A DNA stretch of 15,718 bases from Nitrospiraceae bacterium (GTDB taxonomy: Bacteria > Nitrospirota > Nitrospiria > Nitrospirales > UBA8639), in the NCBI GenBank assembly GCA_003523945.1, contig DOFS01000023.1, positions 1 through 15,718 on the forward strand. Reading direction: 5' to 3'. The notes below the pieces were generated by a model, which did not search any database, was not told the origin of the DNA, and worked only from the letters and a program-made list of their open reading frames with translations. A program made the position numbers and the translations under genes. Numbering within the stretch: the stretch's first letter is position 1; each line of letters opens with the position of its first letter. This document shows, in pieces, positions 1 through 8,108 of this stretch.

Positions 1-49
1 ACGGATACAGCATCTTCCTTCCTAGGTGCCAGTTATACACTTCAGGCAT
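1..49 (-). CDS. nxrB: Nitrite oxidoreductase beta subunit, N-terminus only (cut by window edge)
   Basis: Only the first 16 codons are in the window. They read MPEVYNWHLGRKMLYP on the minus strand, which I recognise as the start of Nitrospira NxrB, the subunit that carries four iron-sulfur clusters and passes electrons away from the catalytic subunit. The ATG is at 49-47. It is preceded by a strong ribosome binding site, GGAGGA at 60-55, five bases upstream. It lies 91 bp downstream of the nxrA stop on the same strand, the usual nxrAB order. The iron-sulfur motifs lie outside the window, so the call rests on the N-terminal sequence and on synteny. Confidence 0.9.
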   Translation of the reverse strand, partial: MPEVYNWHLGRKMLYP

Positions 50-93
50 TGTCGTCCTCCGTTTCTGTTGTTTAATTAACCAAGTAAACAAGG

Positions 94-129
94 GGGAAAC
101 CTAAAGAATACGATTTCTTTAGGTTTCCC
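94..129 (-). promoter_or_regulatory. Perfect 15-bp hairpin between nxrA and nxrB
   Basis: Bases 94-108 (GGGAAACCTAAAGAA) and 115-129 are exact reverse complements separated by a 6-base loop, TACGAT on the plus strand. In the nxrAB transcript the hairpin starts 11 bases after the nxrA stop codon and ends about 33 bases before the nxrB ribosome binding site. The 3' side is followed by CCTTGTTTAC rather than a run of U, so it is not a classic intrinsic terminator. Likely roles are partial attenuation, an mRNA processing site or protection of the nxrA message from 3' exonucleases. The structure is directly seen; the role is inferred. Confidence 0.75.
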
Positions 130-140
130 TAGTCCCGCTC

Positions 141-3100
141 CTACACCTTAATCTTAATATGGTCACCCTTCAGCCATTTGATCATGAACTCATTCTCCTG
201 GCCTGGAGTAAACCCAGTCCGAACCGGTTCCCACGGGCCACGACCACCGATACCACCATCCTCCGCCTTGGTAATACGGATCAGACATTCCTTCGGCACC
301 GTGTTGACCGCATGGTTATCTACCTGGTACCCAAATTTAAATTTCCAACCGACTGCATGCTTGCCTGGCAGCGAGTCCAATTGCTGCATCGGCATCAACC
401 AATCCCGCGTAAAGGACTGTTGGGCCCCATATCGGAAGTTCGATTGATATCCGGTGTCCAACGCAATTGCCCGTCCATCCGGTCTGGTCTCATGCCCTTT
501 GACCGACTTCGCGGTCGACACGTATGGCGCATGCTTGGCCATCGTGACATGGTATGGATAGGCCGGGTTATACTTCGCCCGGATCATCAATCGCGCCACC
601 TTGTAATAGGGGTCACTTGGCTTCCAACCACGATACGGCCTGTCTACCGGGTTCCCGTCGACATAGACATAGTCCCCGTCGTTGATACCACGATCTTTGG
701 CCGCTTGTGGATTGATATGAATTTGATGCTCACCCACCCCTGGGGTCCGCTTATCCATCCGATAGGCATCGCCAAAGTTGGATTCATACATCTGCACCCA
801 GTCGTTGACCGACCATTGGCTATGTACCCGATGCCTGGTCTTCGGCGTCACGCAGTAGAACTGATACCCCTTTTCCCAGAGCGGGTTGGAGTACCGTTTA
901 ATCTCCTGCCACGGCAACTTGATATTTCTGACGGTTTTATCGTCATGGTGTTGCGCCGTGATCGGAATCCCATAGTCGTCAGGTCTTACGTATGGATTGG
1001 ACGACATAATCGCATTGGGCAAGTAGGGTGTCGCTTCCGTCCCCTCACGATGAGAGATGAAATTCTCCCCATACTCAATACATTCAGGCTCCACCCGGTA
1101 ATTCTCGTACCGACCGGTCCGGGTCCACTGAGGTTTCGACTCGTTGGTCTCCTCCCAGAAGGGATGGCGAGGATAGGTGCGACACATCACCATCCAGCCC
1201 TTTTCCGACTTCAACATCACATCCGCATTGTAACCGTAGGCGGTGGTACTGGCATCTAAGATTCGCTGCAAATAGACATCCACCCGATTGTCGTATACAA
1301 ATTTAAAATAATCGCGGAAACGGCCATCACCAGTCATTTCACTGAGTTTGGCCGCGACGCCTGCTACCGTATCCAAATCGTTTCTGGTGTCATACAACGG
1401 TCTGATGCCGCCCTTCCATACCTGGAACCAGGGATTCGACACCGTAGCCGTATGCTCAGGATACGTGAATTCCATCCAGGTATTCACGGCAAACGATACG
1501 TCATTATGGTTGACGTCCGAAGTCATTTCCACGTCCTGATTAACCAACGTTTCAATGTGAGGATCTACGTTTTTCACCATGTCATAATGGTGCTTCGCGT
1601 TGTTCAACACGTTCACATTAGCCACCCATCGGAATTTACTCGGAGTCGGCATGTGCGTCTTCCCGGTAAACACCCGACGGCCGTATTTCGGCGTATTCAC
1701 GATCAGGGCCGTATCACCGTGATTCCAGTAGGCCACTTCTTCCCCATAGTAGTACCCTTTGACATGGATTTCTTTGCCATGGGCATTGGGATCAGTCGTG
1801 ATCTTGAATGGATTTTCTCCTGTGTGGGTTCCTAAACCGCCTCCTCCCCATGGCGTGGCATTCCAAATCCCCGCCTTGTAGTTGCCGGCCCAGGTATGTT
1901 GACCCGTCCCAAACTTCCCGACGTTGCCCGTCACAATCAACACCATCGCCGCGCCACGCGCAATAATAGTTTGATGGAAGTAATGGTTCGTGCCTTCCCC
2001 GTTATGAATGGCTGCTGGTTTAATTGTCCCGGAATCTCGAGCCCAGCGCACTATCAAGTCTTTTGGACAACGGTTGATTTGATGGACGGTATCCAAATCA
2101 TAGTCTTGCAAATGCACTTGATACATTTGGAAAATGGGCATCACGTCCACTTCCCGACCATTCAGCAGAGTCACCCGGTACGTTCCCGTCAGAGCGGAAT
2201 CGATCCCACTCTTCCGGTAATGCCAGCCTACTAATTCCCTATGGATGGGCACTGCCTGGTTTTTGCTAAGATCCCACACCATAAAGCCGCCCAAGCGGGC
2301 AATGACATCAGGCTTCATGGTCTGCACTTTGCCGGAATAGGAATTGGCAAAGTCCGGGAAGGCATAATCCTTAATCACCTCTCGGGGATCCAAATACTGA
2401 AGTGTATCGGTACGAACCAATATTGGCATGTCCGTATACGATTGACAAAAATCATAATCGTACAAATTTTCGTCGAAAATGATCTTCAACGCTCCCAAGA
2501 ATAAGGCTCCATCAGTGGCAGGGCGAACCGGCATCCAATAATCGGCACGATAAGCCGTGGGGTTATATTCAGGGGTAATGACCACTAACCGGGCACCACG
2601 CTCGATGCTCTCAAGCTTCCAGTGGGCTTCCGGCATTTTATTTTCCACAAAGTTTTTGCCCCAACTCGTGTTTAATTTGGAAAACCGCATGTCGTTCATA
2701 TCGACATCCGATGCCTGCACACCATTCCAGAAGGGATGGGCCGGGTTTTGGTCACCGTGCCAGGTGTAGTTCGACCAATACCGGCCACCTTGTGCCTGAT
2801 CCGGCTGGACTTTTCTGATGTAGGTGTCCAATAAGGCCCCGCAGCCCCCATTCATCCGGGTAATGCCCATCTTCCCAATCAAACCCAAAATTGGCATGCC
2901 TGCCCGGAATTTAAACGACCGAATGGCCGACCCTTTGGTCATTTCGATCATCTCTGGGGGGTAGCCTTGCTCCCGCATCCGACGAGCGCCGGCTTCACCG
3001 CTATACCGCTCCGCAATGATAATCATGGCCTTGGCTAAATAGGTAAACGCCGTATCCCAGGACACTCGCAACATGTCGTCCAAATACCGCGCATTAAATT

Positions 3101-3578
3101 TATATTTGGTCATGACGGCCGGGGTGAACTCCGGACTCCCGTCATCCATCCAGGCTTTCCACCCGCGACGCATCAAGGGTCCCTTTAAACGATAGGGGCC
3201 ATACACACGACGATGCATGGTGTAGCCCTTCAAGCACATCCGTGGGTTGTGGGCGAACGTTCCACGGTTGCCATAGAGGTCCTCATAGGTTTGATGATCG
3301 TAGTTTTGTTCTACCCGCATCACCACCCCGTTTCGCACAAAGGCCCGAATGCGGCAGGCATGGGTATCATTTGGGGAACAACACCAGGTGAAGGAACTGT
3401 CATACCGATATTGGTCATGATAAACCCGTTCCCATGAACGGTCGGGATATTCCCCAAGGGGATTACCCACTTCGATGACTGGCTGCAATGCCGTTAAGGC
3501 CAAGGCCTTATCAGCGAGTGCGACCGCCGCCACAGTACCAGCAGAGACTTTCAAGAATTGCCGTCTAGAAAGAAACAT
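141..3578 (-). CDS. nxrA: Nitrite oxidoreductase alpha (catalytic molybdopterin) subunit, NxrA
   Basis: This 1145-residue protein is the catalytic subunit of NXR, which oxidises nitrite to nitrate at a bis-MGD molybdenum centre. It belongs to the type II DMSO reductase family with NarG. The N-terminus has a perfect twin-arginine motif, SRRQFLK (residues 4-10), followed by an alanine-rich hydrophobic stretch, so export by Tat to the periplasmic side is expected, as for Nitrospira NXR. Candidate ligands of the FS0 cluster are C67, D71, C75 and C115. The spacing fits the family pattern His/Cys-x3-Cys-x3-Cys-xn-Cys, with Asp where the second Cys should be. D296, in NDMRFSK, is the likely Mo ligand by analogy with the NarG Asp; this alignment is mine and was made by eye. 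The start is the ATG at 3578, six bases after AGGAGGTG (3592-3585). nxrB follows, so the two are very likely co-transcribed. Length and composition are normal for Nitrospira NxrA. Confidence 0.97.
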   Translation of the reverse strand: MFLSRRQFLKVSAGTVAAVALADKALALTALQPVIEVGNPLGEYPDRSWERVYHDQYRYDSSFTWCCSPNDTHACRIRAFVRNGVVMRVEQNYDHQTYEDLYGNRGTFAHNPRMCLKGYTMHRRVYGPYRLKGPLMRRGWKAWMDDGSPEFTPAVMTKYKFNARYLDDMLRVSWDTAFTYLAKAMIIIAERYSGEAGARRMREQGYPPEMIEMTKGSAIRSFKFRAGMPILGLIGKMGITRMNGGCGALLDTYIRKVQPDQAQGGRYWSNYTWHGDQNPAHPFWNGVQASDVDMNDMRFSKLNTSWGKNFVENKMPEAHWKLESIERGARLVVITPEYNPTAYRADYWMPVRPATDGALFLGALKIIFDENLYDYDFCQSYTDMPILVRTDTLQYLDPREVIKDYAFPDFANSYSGKVQTMKPDVIARLGGFMVWDLSKNQAVPIHRELVGWHYRKSGIDSALTGTYRVTLLNGREVDVMPIFQMYQVHLQDYDLDTVHQINRCPKDLIVRWARDSGTIKPAAIHNGEGTNHYFHQTIIARGAAMVLIVTGNVGKFGTGQHTWAGNYKAGIWNATPWGGGGLGTHTGENPFKITTDPNAHGKEIHVKGYYYGEEVAYWNHGDTALIVNTPKYGRRVFTGKTHMPTPSKFRWVANVNVLNNAKHHYDMVKNVDPHIETLVNQDVEMTSDVNHNDVSFAVNTWMEFTYPEHTATVSNPWFQVWKGGIRPLYDTRNDLDTVAGVAAKLSEMTGDGRFRDYFKFVYDNRVDVYLQRILDASTTAYGYNADVMLKSEKGWMVMCRTYPRHPFWEETNESKPQWTRTGRYENYRVEPECIEYGENFISHREGTEATPYLPNAIMSSNPYVRPDDYGIPITAQHHDDKTVRNIKLPWQEIKRYSNPLWEKGYQFYCVTPKTRHRVHSQWSVNDWVQMYESNFGDAYRMDKRTPGVGEHQIHINPQAAKDRGINDGDYVYVDGNPVDRPYRGWKPSDPYYKVARLMIRAKYNPAYPYHVTMAKHAPYVSTAKSVKGHETRPDGRAIALDTGYQSNFRYGAQQSFTRDWLMPMQQLDSLPGKHAVGWKFKFGYQVDNHAVNTVPKECLIRITKAEDGGIGGRGPWEPVRTGFTPGQENEFMIKWLKGDHIKIKV

Positions 3579-4102
3579 TGCTTACACCTCCTAAGTAAGT
3601 GCGGGACATTTAAGTCCATGATTTTATTTAAAAGTTAGACCGATAAATTCCTTTTATCACCTCCCTTTCATTTTGAATTTAAAATTTATAAAGACTTATA
3701 ATTTATTAATTACAACTCCGCACAAGAAATACTCTGAGCAAGAATTGATCCTTTTTTACTTTATAAGTAAATTTCATAAGTCATTGTTAAGTCTACCAAA
3801 AATAAAATTAATCCTATTTTTTTAAATAGCCTGCTTCCAAATGGTAACGCTCTATTTCGATGGAAAATGACAATTCAATTGATAATTTTACTTTAATGTT
3901 GCAATAAGCCATTGATTTAATTAAAAAAATAACAAAAAAAAATCACATAAATTAAGTTGATACCATTTAGTAACGAAATGCCTTCAGGTAACACCACTTT
4001 CAGAAGAAACTGCTATTTATAAAAATCATTACATTTATAAGATTTTTAAAATTAGAGTTCCCCTGATTTCCTTCAACAACTTAAATTTTGAAGCACCGAC
4101 CT
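3579..4102. other. AT-rich non-coding region upstream of nxrA
   Basis: I find no gene in these roughly 520 bases. A hand count over 3601-4080 gives about 26% G+C, far below the flanking genes. It contains several A and T tracts, for example around 3921-3950. It should hold the nxrA promoter and a leader, but I could not pick out a convincing -35/-10 pair or a sigma-54 -24/-12 site on the minus strand. An additional Shine-Dalgarno-like sequence at 3665-3656 is listed separately. The region may be partly debris of decayed genes, since the adjacent nth is a pseudogene. Confidence 0.7.
3656..3665 (-). promoter_or_regulatory. Orphan Shine-Dalgarno-like sequence in the nxrA leader
   Basis: On the minus strand this reads GGGAGGTGAT, an almost perfect complement of the 16S rRNA 3' end. 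It lies about 78 bases upstream of the nxrA start codon, which has its own good site (AGGAGGTG, 3592-3585). No ATG, GTG or TTG follows at the usual distance; the next ATG (3619-3617) is 36 bases away. It could be a ribosome standby site, the relic of a leader peptide, or chance. Confidence 0.4.
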
Positions 4103-4780
4103 CTAGGTTTTCAAAATTTTTTTTCGGAATGATAAAACCCCAAATTTTTCACAAAATTGACTTATGCCAAAAGTGCTTCACCAAGGCGAAACGGGCAAAC
4201 ATTGGCTTTGGCCAAATGACAACAAAATCCCGTTTTAAGGGAATACACATTTTTTGGGGGAGTTTCCCCCCTTAGGATTTGTTCTGTTTGATCAGAGGCC
4301 TTGGTAAAAAACATACCCCCATCGATTGCAATTTCGATGGACATGAGTATTTACACAAATTCCACGCTTTTTTTATATCCCAAGGTAACCACCAAATTAG
4401 CCGTCTTACGCCAAACCCCAGGCAATTTCAAAAGATTCTCAATGGTATTTGGAGTTTTTCCGGTAAAATCATGACCAATCTTCTGACTTGTCGCCTGAAT
4501 CTGCTTGGCTTTTACACGAAAAACCCTACAGGGAAAATGGCCTCTTCTTTTTTTTATTTCCATTTTTCCCATTGAATATGGGTTCAAAGAAATGGCAAAA
4601 CAGTCGCTTGCTGGCCTCGGCGGTCGTTCGATTACGAGTTCGCAAACTTAAAACACAGGATAGAAGGATTTTAAAATGGTCGGAACCTTGTTCGGCAAGG
4701 TGACCAATAACAGAGACAGGATAATGCTTTATAAAATTTTTAACTAAACGAAGGGAGACATGGATGTTGTCCTCCTTCAT
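4103..4780 (-). pseudogene. nth: Endonuclease III (nth), decayed by frameshifts and a stop
   Basis: Reading all three minus-strand frames recovers nearly the whole of an endonuclease III, the DNA glycosylase/AP lyase of base excision repair. The first piece (4780 to about 4600) contains ILLSCVLSLRTRNRTTAEAS. After a shift at the base run 4597-4600 the next frame gives FAISLNPYSMGK. A further shift near 4519-4523 leads to FRVKAKQIQATSQ and the helix-hairpin-helix LPGVWRKTANLV, where the second Gly is Trp. After the T7 run at 4368-4374 comes ICVNTHVHR, with Asn in place of the catalytic Asp. Later pieces give SDQTEQILR and then GILLSFGQSQCLPVSPW, a TGA stop, STFGISQFC. This is the C-x6-C-x2-C-x5-C cluster motif with the second Cys turned to stop and the third to Phe. 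At least five shifts plus lost active-site and cluster residues make it certainly non-functional. Most shifts lie in homopolymer runs, but base substitutions argue against pure sequencing error. Confidence 0.88.
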
Positions 4781-4860
4781 GATTCCATTAATTAGGAATT
4801 ATGGGAACGGAATAGGAGGAAGGGAAAATTCCAATGATGAATCTAACTAATACTAAACAG

Positions 4861-5055
4861 CTAAAACATTCTATTTTTGGAAAGCCATTTTTGACGGCGA
4901 CGTGCGGCTTCGCGTTCCTTTCCTTTTTTCTTTACGCTAGGTTTTTCATAGAATCTGCGTCGTTTCAATTCTCGAAATAAACCCTCCGCCGCTAATTTTT
5001 TCTTGGCGACTTTTAATGCTTTTTCTACGTTATTATTGATAACTCGTACTTCCAC
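4861..5055 (-). CDS. rpsU: 30S ribosomal protein S21
   Basis: This 64-residue basic protein matches S21 along its length: MEVRVINNNVEKALKVAKKK, then LFRELKRRRFYEKPSVKKK and EAARRRQK. S21 sits on the small subunit near the anti-Shine-Dalgarno end of 16S rRNA and helps initiation. The start codon is GTG (5055-5053), preceded by a GAGGG ribosome binding site about five bases upstream; no ATG is available at the family's N-terminus. The C-terminal LSKNRMF extends a little beyond the common core. It stands alone between the nth pseudogene (80 bp downstream) and the pnt operon (185 bp upstream) and is probably transcribed on its own. Confidence 0.96.
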   Translation of the reverse strand: MEVRVINNNVEKALKVAKKKLAAEGLFRELKRRRFYEKPSVKKKGKEREAARRRQKWLSKNRMF

Positions 5056-5117
5056 GTTTCCCTCAATTTAAAAATTAAACAGCGTTTATAATTCAATGCC
5101 CTATTTCCAAGGTTGTC

Positions 5118-5146
5118 ACTTTATCACGAGTTCAAAGCCTATGCAA
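5118..5146 (-). promoter_or_regulatory. Weak candidate promoter for rpsU
   Basis: On the minus strand TTGCAT (5146-5141) and TAAAGT (5123-5118) are separated by 17 bases, about 60 bases upstream of the rpsU GTG start. The match to sigma-70 consensus is only 3/6 and 4/6, so this is a suggestion based on position and spacing. Confidence 0.2.
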
Positions 5147-5240
5147 CACGAAAAAATTTTAATGAACTTACAGTTTTTTATTTAAAAACAATGCGTTATA
5201 ACTTTTCCTCTTTTATATATTATAGAAACCAAGGATAGAA

Positions 5241-6632
5241 CTACGAGTCTTTTAATGCCGCAATAATGTCCAAAACCATCTTCTTCCCATCACCAAATAA
5301 CATCAAGGAATTATCCAAGGCGAATAGTGGATTTGGAATTCCAGCAAATCCAGGGCTTAAACTACGCTTAATCACCACAACGATTTTTGCCTTATCGACA
5401 TCAATGATGGGCATCCCCGCAATCGGACTACTTGGGTCGGTTCTAGCCAATGGGTTCACCACATCGTTGGCACCAATAACCAAGGCCACATCAACCTGGT
5501 CTATGGTTTGGTTGATATCATCCATATCCTTTAGAGCATCATAAGGAACGTCTGCTTCAGCCATCAGCACATTCATATGCCCTGGCATTCTTCCCGCAAC
5601 AGGGTGAATGCCATATTCCACTGTCGTTCCACGGGTCTCAAGGAGGGCAGCAAGGCTTGCCACCGGATGCTGTGCTTGAGATACAGCCATTCCATAACCT
5701 GGAATAATTGCCACACGCCTAGCCGCATCAAACAATAAAGCGACTTCTTCCGGAGATGCCGACTTAACTTTTCCACCATACACTTCATCGGCGGTTTGGC
5801 CCCCTTCACCTGAAGGACCCATTACCCCAAACAAGACATTGGTTAAGGAGCGGTTCATGGCTTTACACATAATATGCGTGAGGATGATCCCGGATGCACC
5901 AACCAATGAACCAGTAATGATGAGAACATTATTGGAAAGCACAAAGCCTGTCGCGGCGGCGGCTAAACCTGAATAGGAATTTAATAACGCAACAACCACA
6001 GGCATATCCGCACCACCAATAGGAAGTACGAGCAGAACTCCCAACACGGATGCCACCCCAACCAACATCCAGTACAGCGAAAAGCTTTCAGGATTTAAGA
6101 CCACCCCAATGCTTAATCCGAGCACCATTAGGGCCAAAAGGGAATTAAGGACTTGTTGACCGGAAAACAAAATCGCGTTTTCGGAAATCAGCCCCTTCAG
6201 CTTCCCAAAGGCCACCAGACTACCCCAAAACGTAACAGCCCCGATTAATCCCGATGCTGCTGTGGCAATCGTCAATTGAAGAATGGGTGAATCAGTTAAT
6301 GAAGAACCTTCAATCAAAGCGGCCCCAGCGACAAATATCGAGGCGGCTCCACCAAATCCATTCAAAAGCGCGACCATCTCTGGCATAGAAGTCATTTCTA
6401 TGCGAATCGCTAACACCGCACCAATCGCGCCACCCACCACCAACCCCAAAATAATATATTCATAACTGATAATATGTTGATCAGTAAGGGTTACCACAAC
6501 TGCCAGTAACATTCCGCAGGCCCCCAGGAGATTGCCCCGAACTGCCGTACGCGGATGGGTCAGCCCTTTGAGACCAAAAATAAACAGAATGGACGCGACG
6601 AGATAAGAAAAATTAATGATAAAATTATACAT
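5241..6632 (-). CDS. pntB: Proton-translocating NAD(P)+ transhydrogenase, beta subunit (PntB)
   Basis: This 463-residue membrane protein is the usual length for PntB. The first roughly 270 residues are a series of hydrophobic helices that form most of the proton channel. The C-terminal domain binds NADP(H): PGYGMAVSQAQH (311-322), RMPGHMNVLMAEA (348-360), GAND (387-390) and IKRSLSPGFAGIPNPLF (421-437) are all family hallmarks. Asn91, in ALLNGFGG, appears to take the place of the E. coli channel residue beta-His91; Asn is known there in other members. With PntAa and PntAb it couples hydride transfer from NADH to NADP+ to proton entry, giving NADPH. The start ATG is four bases after the pntAb stop, so the two are translationally linked. 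It is the last gene of the operon. Confidence 0.97.
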   Translation of the reverse strand: MYNFIINFSYLVASILFIFGLKGLTHPRTAVRGNLLGACGMLLAVVVTLTDQHIISYEYIILGLVVGGAIGAVLAIRIEMTSMPEMVALLNGFGGAASIFVAGAALIEGSSLTDSPILQLTIATAASGLIGAVTFWGSLVAFGKLKGLISENAILFSGQQVLNSLLALMVLGLSIGVVLNPESFSLYWMLVGVASVLGVLLVLPIGGADMPVVVALLNSYSGLAAAATGFVLSNNVLIITGSLVGASGIILTHIMCKAMNRSLTNVLFGVMGPSGEGGQTADEVYGGKVKSASPEEVALLFDAARRVAIIPGYGMAVSQAQHPVASLAALLETRGTTVEYGIHPVAGRMPGHMNVLMAEADVPYDALKDMDDINQTIDQVDVALVIGANDVVNPLARTDPSSPIAGMPIIDVDKAKIVVVIKRSLSPGFAGIPNPLFALDNSLMLFGDGKKMVLDIIAALKDS

Positions 6633-6636
6633 AGGG

Positions 6637-6915
6637 TTATGTTTTCTTTTTAAACATGGCCAACATTCTATTCGTCACCATAAAACCACCAATCACATTG
6701 ATACTCGCCAAAACCACAGACAAAAAACCCAAAACGGTGGTTACCCACAGTTCGGTCCCTGTGGAAACAATAGCTCCCACCAAGGTGATGCCTGAGATGG
6801 CGTTAGAGCCTGACATCAGGGGCGTATGAAGAGTAGGCGGTATTTTGGTGATGATCTCGAAACCCACGAATATCGCGAGCACAAAAACCGTAAACGACAT
6901 CAGAAACATTTCCAT
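6637..6915 (-). CDS. pntAb: NAD(P)+ transhydrogenase, alpha subunit part 2 (PntAb, membrane)
   Basis: This 92-residue protein is the small membrane part of a split alpha subunit. It contains three or four hydrophobic helices and the conserved stretch IPPTLHTPLMSGSNAISGI, typical of the transhydrogenase membrane domain. The frame is open further upstream to 6993, but that stretch overlaps the end of pntAa and has no family similarity. I choose the ATG at 6915-6913, giving MEMFLMSFTVF, because it is preceded by GAGG eight bases upstream and matches the usual N-terminus. It lies 16 bp after pntAa and 4 bp before pntB. Confidence 0.94.
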   Translation of the reverse strand: MEMFLMSFTVFVLAIFVGFEIITKIPPTLHTPLMSGSNAISGITLVGAIVSTGTELWVTTVLGFLSVVLASINVIGGFMVTNRMLAMFKKKT

Positions 6916-6931
6916 AATAATTTCCTCGTTC

Positions 6932-8098
6932 TTACGCCGATTGAGCTGGGAGCCCCAATACTTCTCGAATGCGCGGCTGAACAACTTCCCCATTTCGAGT
7001 CATCATGGTTTCTTTCGTAATTTCATCATTCATATCAAGTAGAACCTCTCCTTTTTTCACCAAATGGAGGAGAAAGGTCGCCACATTTTTGGCATACATC
7101 TGGCTAGCATGAAACGGCACAGTTGAGGCCAAGTTTTCAGGACCATGAATAGTTACACCATGCGCAACGATAGTATTGCCGGACTTTGTCAACTCACAGT
7201 TTCCGCCCCGTTCCGCAGCCAAATCTACAATGACCGATCCCGCCGCCATACCCGCAACCATTTCTGCCGTAATCAGTATCGGAGCTTTTTTCCCCGGGAC
7301 AGCCGCCGTGGAAATAACTACATCACTGGTGGCAATGACCTGACCCAATAGCTCCCGCTGTTTTTTGTAAAAGGTTTCATCCTGGGCTTTGGCATAACCC
7401 CCTTTATCTTCGGCAGCCCCGGTTTCCAGTGGCAGTTCAACAAACTTGGCGCCTAAACTTAGAATCTGCTCTTTAACAGCAGGGCGAATATCATAGGCCT
7501 CGACCGCAGCACCTAACCGCTTAGCTACCGAAATAGCCTGCAATCCAGCTACACCCGCGCCAATGATCAAGACTTTTGCAGGAGCAACCGTTCCGGCGGC
7601 CGTCATGAGCATCGGGAACATTTTTGGCAGGGAATTCGCTGCAATAAGCACCGCTTTATAGCCAGCGACTGTTCCCATAGAAGAAAGTATGTCCATACTT
7701 TGGGCACGGGTAATCCGTGGCATCAGCTCGAGGGCAAAAGCTGTCACCTCACGAGAAGCCAGGTCTTGAACCGATTGAGGCGCGGTTAAGGCCTCGGCCA
7801 TACCAATCACCATCTGCCCTTTACGGAAACCTGCTAAGTCTGCCTGGCCTTCGGTAAGGTTTGCCCCCAGCAGCCGAACCTGAACAATGCAATCAGCCTT
7901 TTCAAACACTTGCGCCCGAGAAGAGGCAATAGTCGCTCCCTTATCAACATATGCGGAGTCGGGGTAACCTGATTGGTCACCGGCATTGGATTCCACGATG
8001 ACATCCATTCCCCCTTTTTTCAACGAAGGGAGGACGGCTGGAACCAGGGCAACTCGGTGTTCACCAGGATACGTTTCTTGAAGCACGCCAACAATCAT
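6932..8098 (-). CDS. pntAa: NAD(P)+ transhydrogenase, alpha subunit part 1 (PntAa, NAD-binding)
   Basis: This 388-residue soluble domain binds NAD(H) and belongs to the alanine dehydrogenase/PntA family. It starts MIVGVLQETYPGEHRVALVP, the family's N-terminal signature, and has the Rossmann glycine loop GAGVAGLQAI (180-189) followed by the acidic end of strand 2 (EAYDIRP). HGVTIHGPENLAS (313-325) is the conserved C-terminal motif. It is the first gene of the split pnt operon, the arrangement also seen in Rhodospirillum. The ribosome binding site is poor: AAGGGA sits about 10 bases before the ATG inside a short inverted repeat (8109-8121). In a nitrite oxidiser the complex would supply NADPH at the cost of proton motive force. 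Confidence 0.96.
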   Translation of the reverse strand: MIVGVLQETYPGEHRVALVPAVLPSLKKGGMDVIVESNAGDQSGYPDSAYVDKGATIASSRAQVFEKADCIVQVRLLGANLTEGQADLAGFRKGQMVIGMAEALTAPQSVQDLASREVTAFALELMPRITRAQSMDILSSMGTVAGYKAVLIAANSLPKMFPMLMTAAGTVAPAKVLIIGAGVAGLQAISVAKRLGAAVEAYDIRPAVKEQILSLGAKFVELPLETGAAEDKGGYAKAQDETFYKKQRELLGQVIATSDVVISTAAVPGKKAPILITAEMVAGMAAGSVIVDLAAERGGNCELTKSGNTIVAHGVTIHGPENLASTVPFHASQMYAKNVATFLLHLVKKGEVLLDMNDEITKETMMTRNGEVVQPRIREVLGLPAQSA

Positions 8099-8108
8099 AA
8101 GGTCTAGT

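Noticed and set aside
159..1259. Long plus-strand open frame (366 codons) antisense to nxrA
   Set aside because: It lies wholly inside nxrA on the other strand, has no recognisable motif or ribosome site, and is explained by codon bias of nxrA.
3551..3619. Small minus-strand frame of 22 codons overlapping the nxrA start
   Set aside because: Its ATG is 36 bases from the orphan Shine-Dalgarno, too far, and the coding part simply overlaps the nxrA ribosome site and N-terminus.
3600..3960. Sigma-54 type promoter for nxrA
   Set aside because: I looked on the minus strand for GG-N10-GC. The closest match, GGCTTATTGC near 3900-3915, has the wrong spacing.
3839..3968. AAATGGTA at 3839-3846 and its inverse TACCATTT at 3961-3968
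   Set aside because: Eight bases over more than 100 bp in very AT-rich DNA is within chance.
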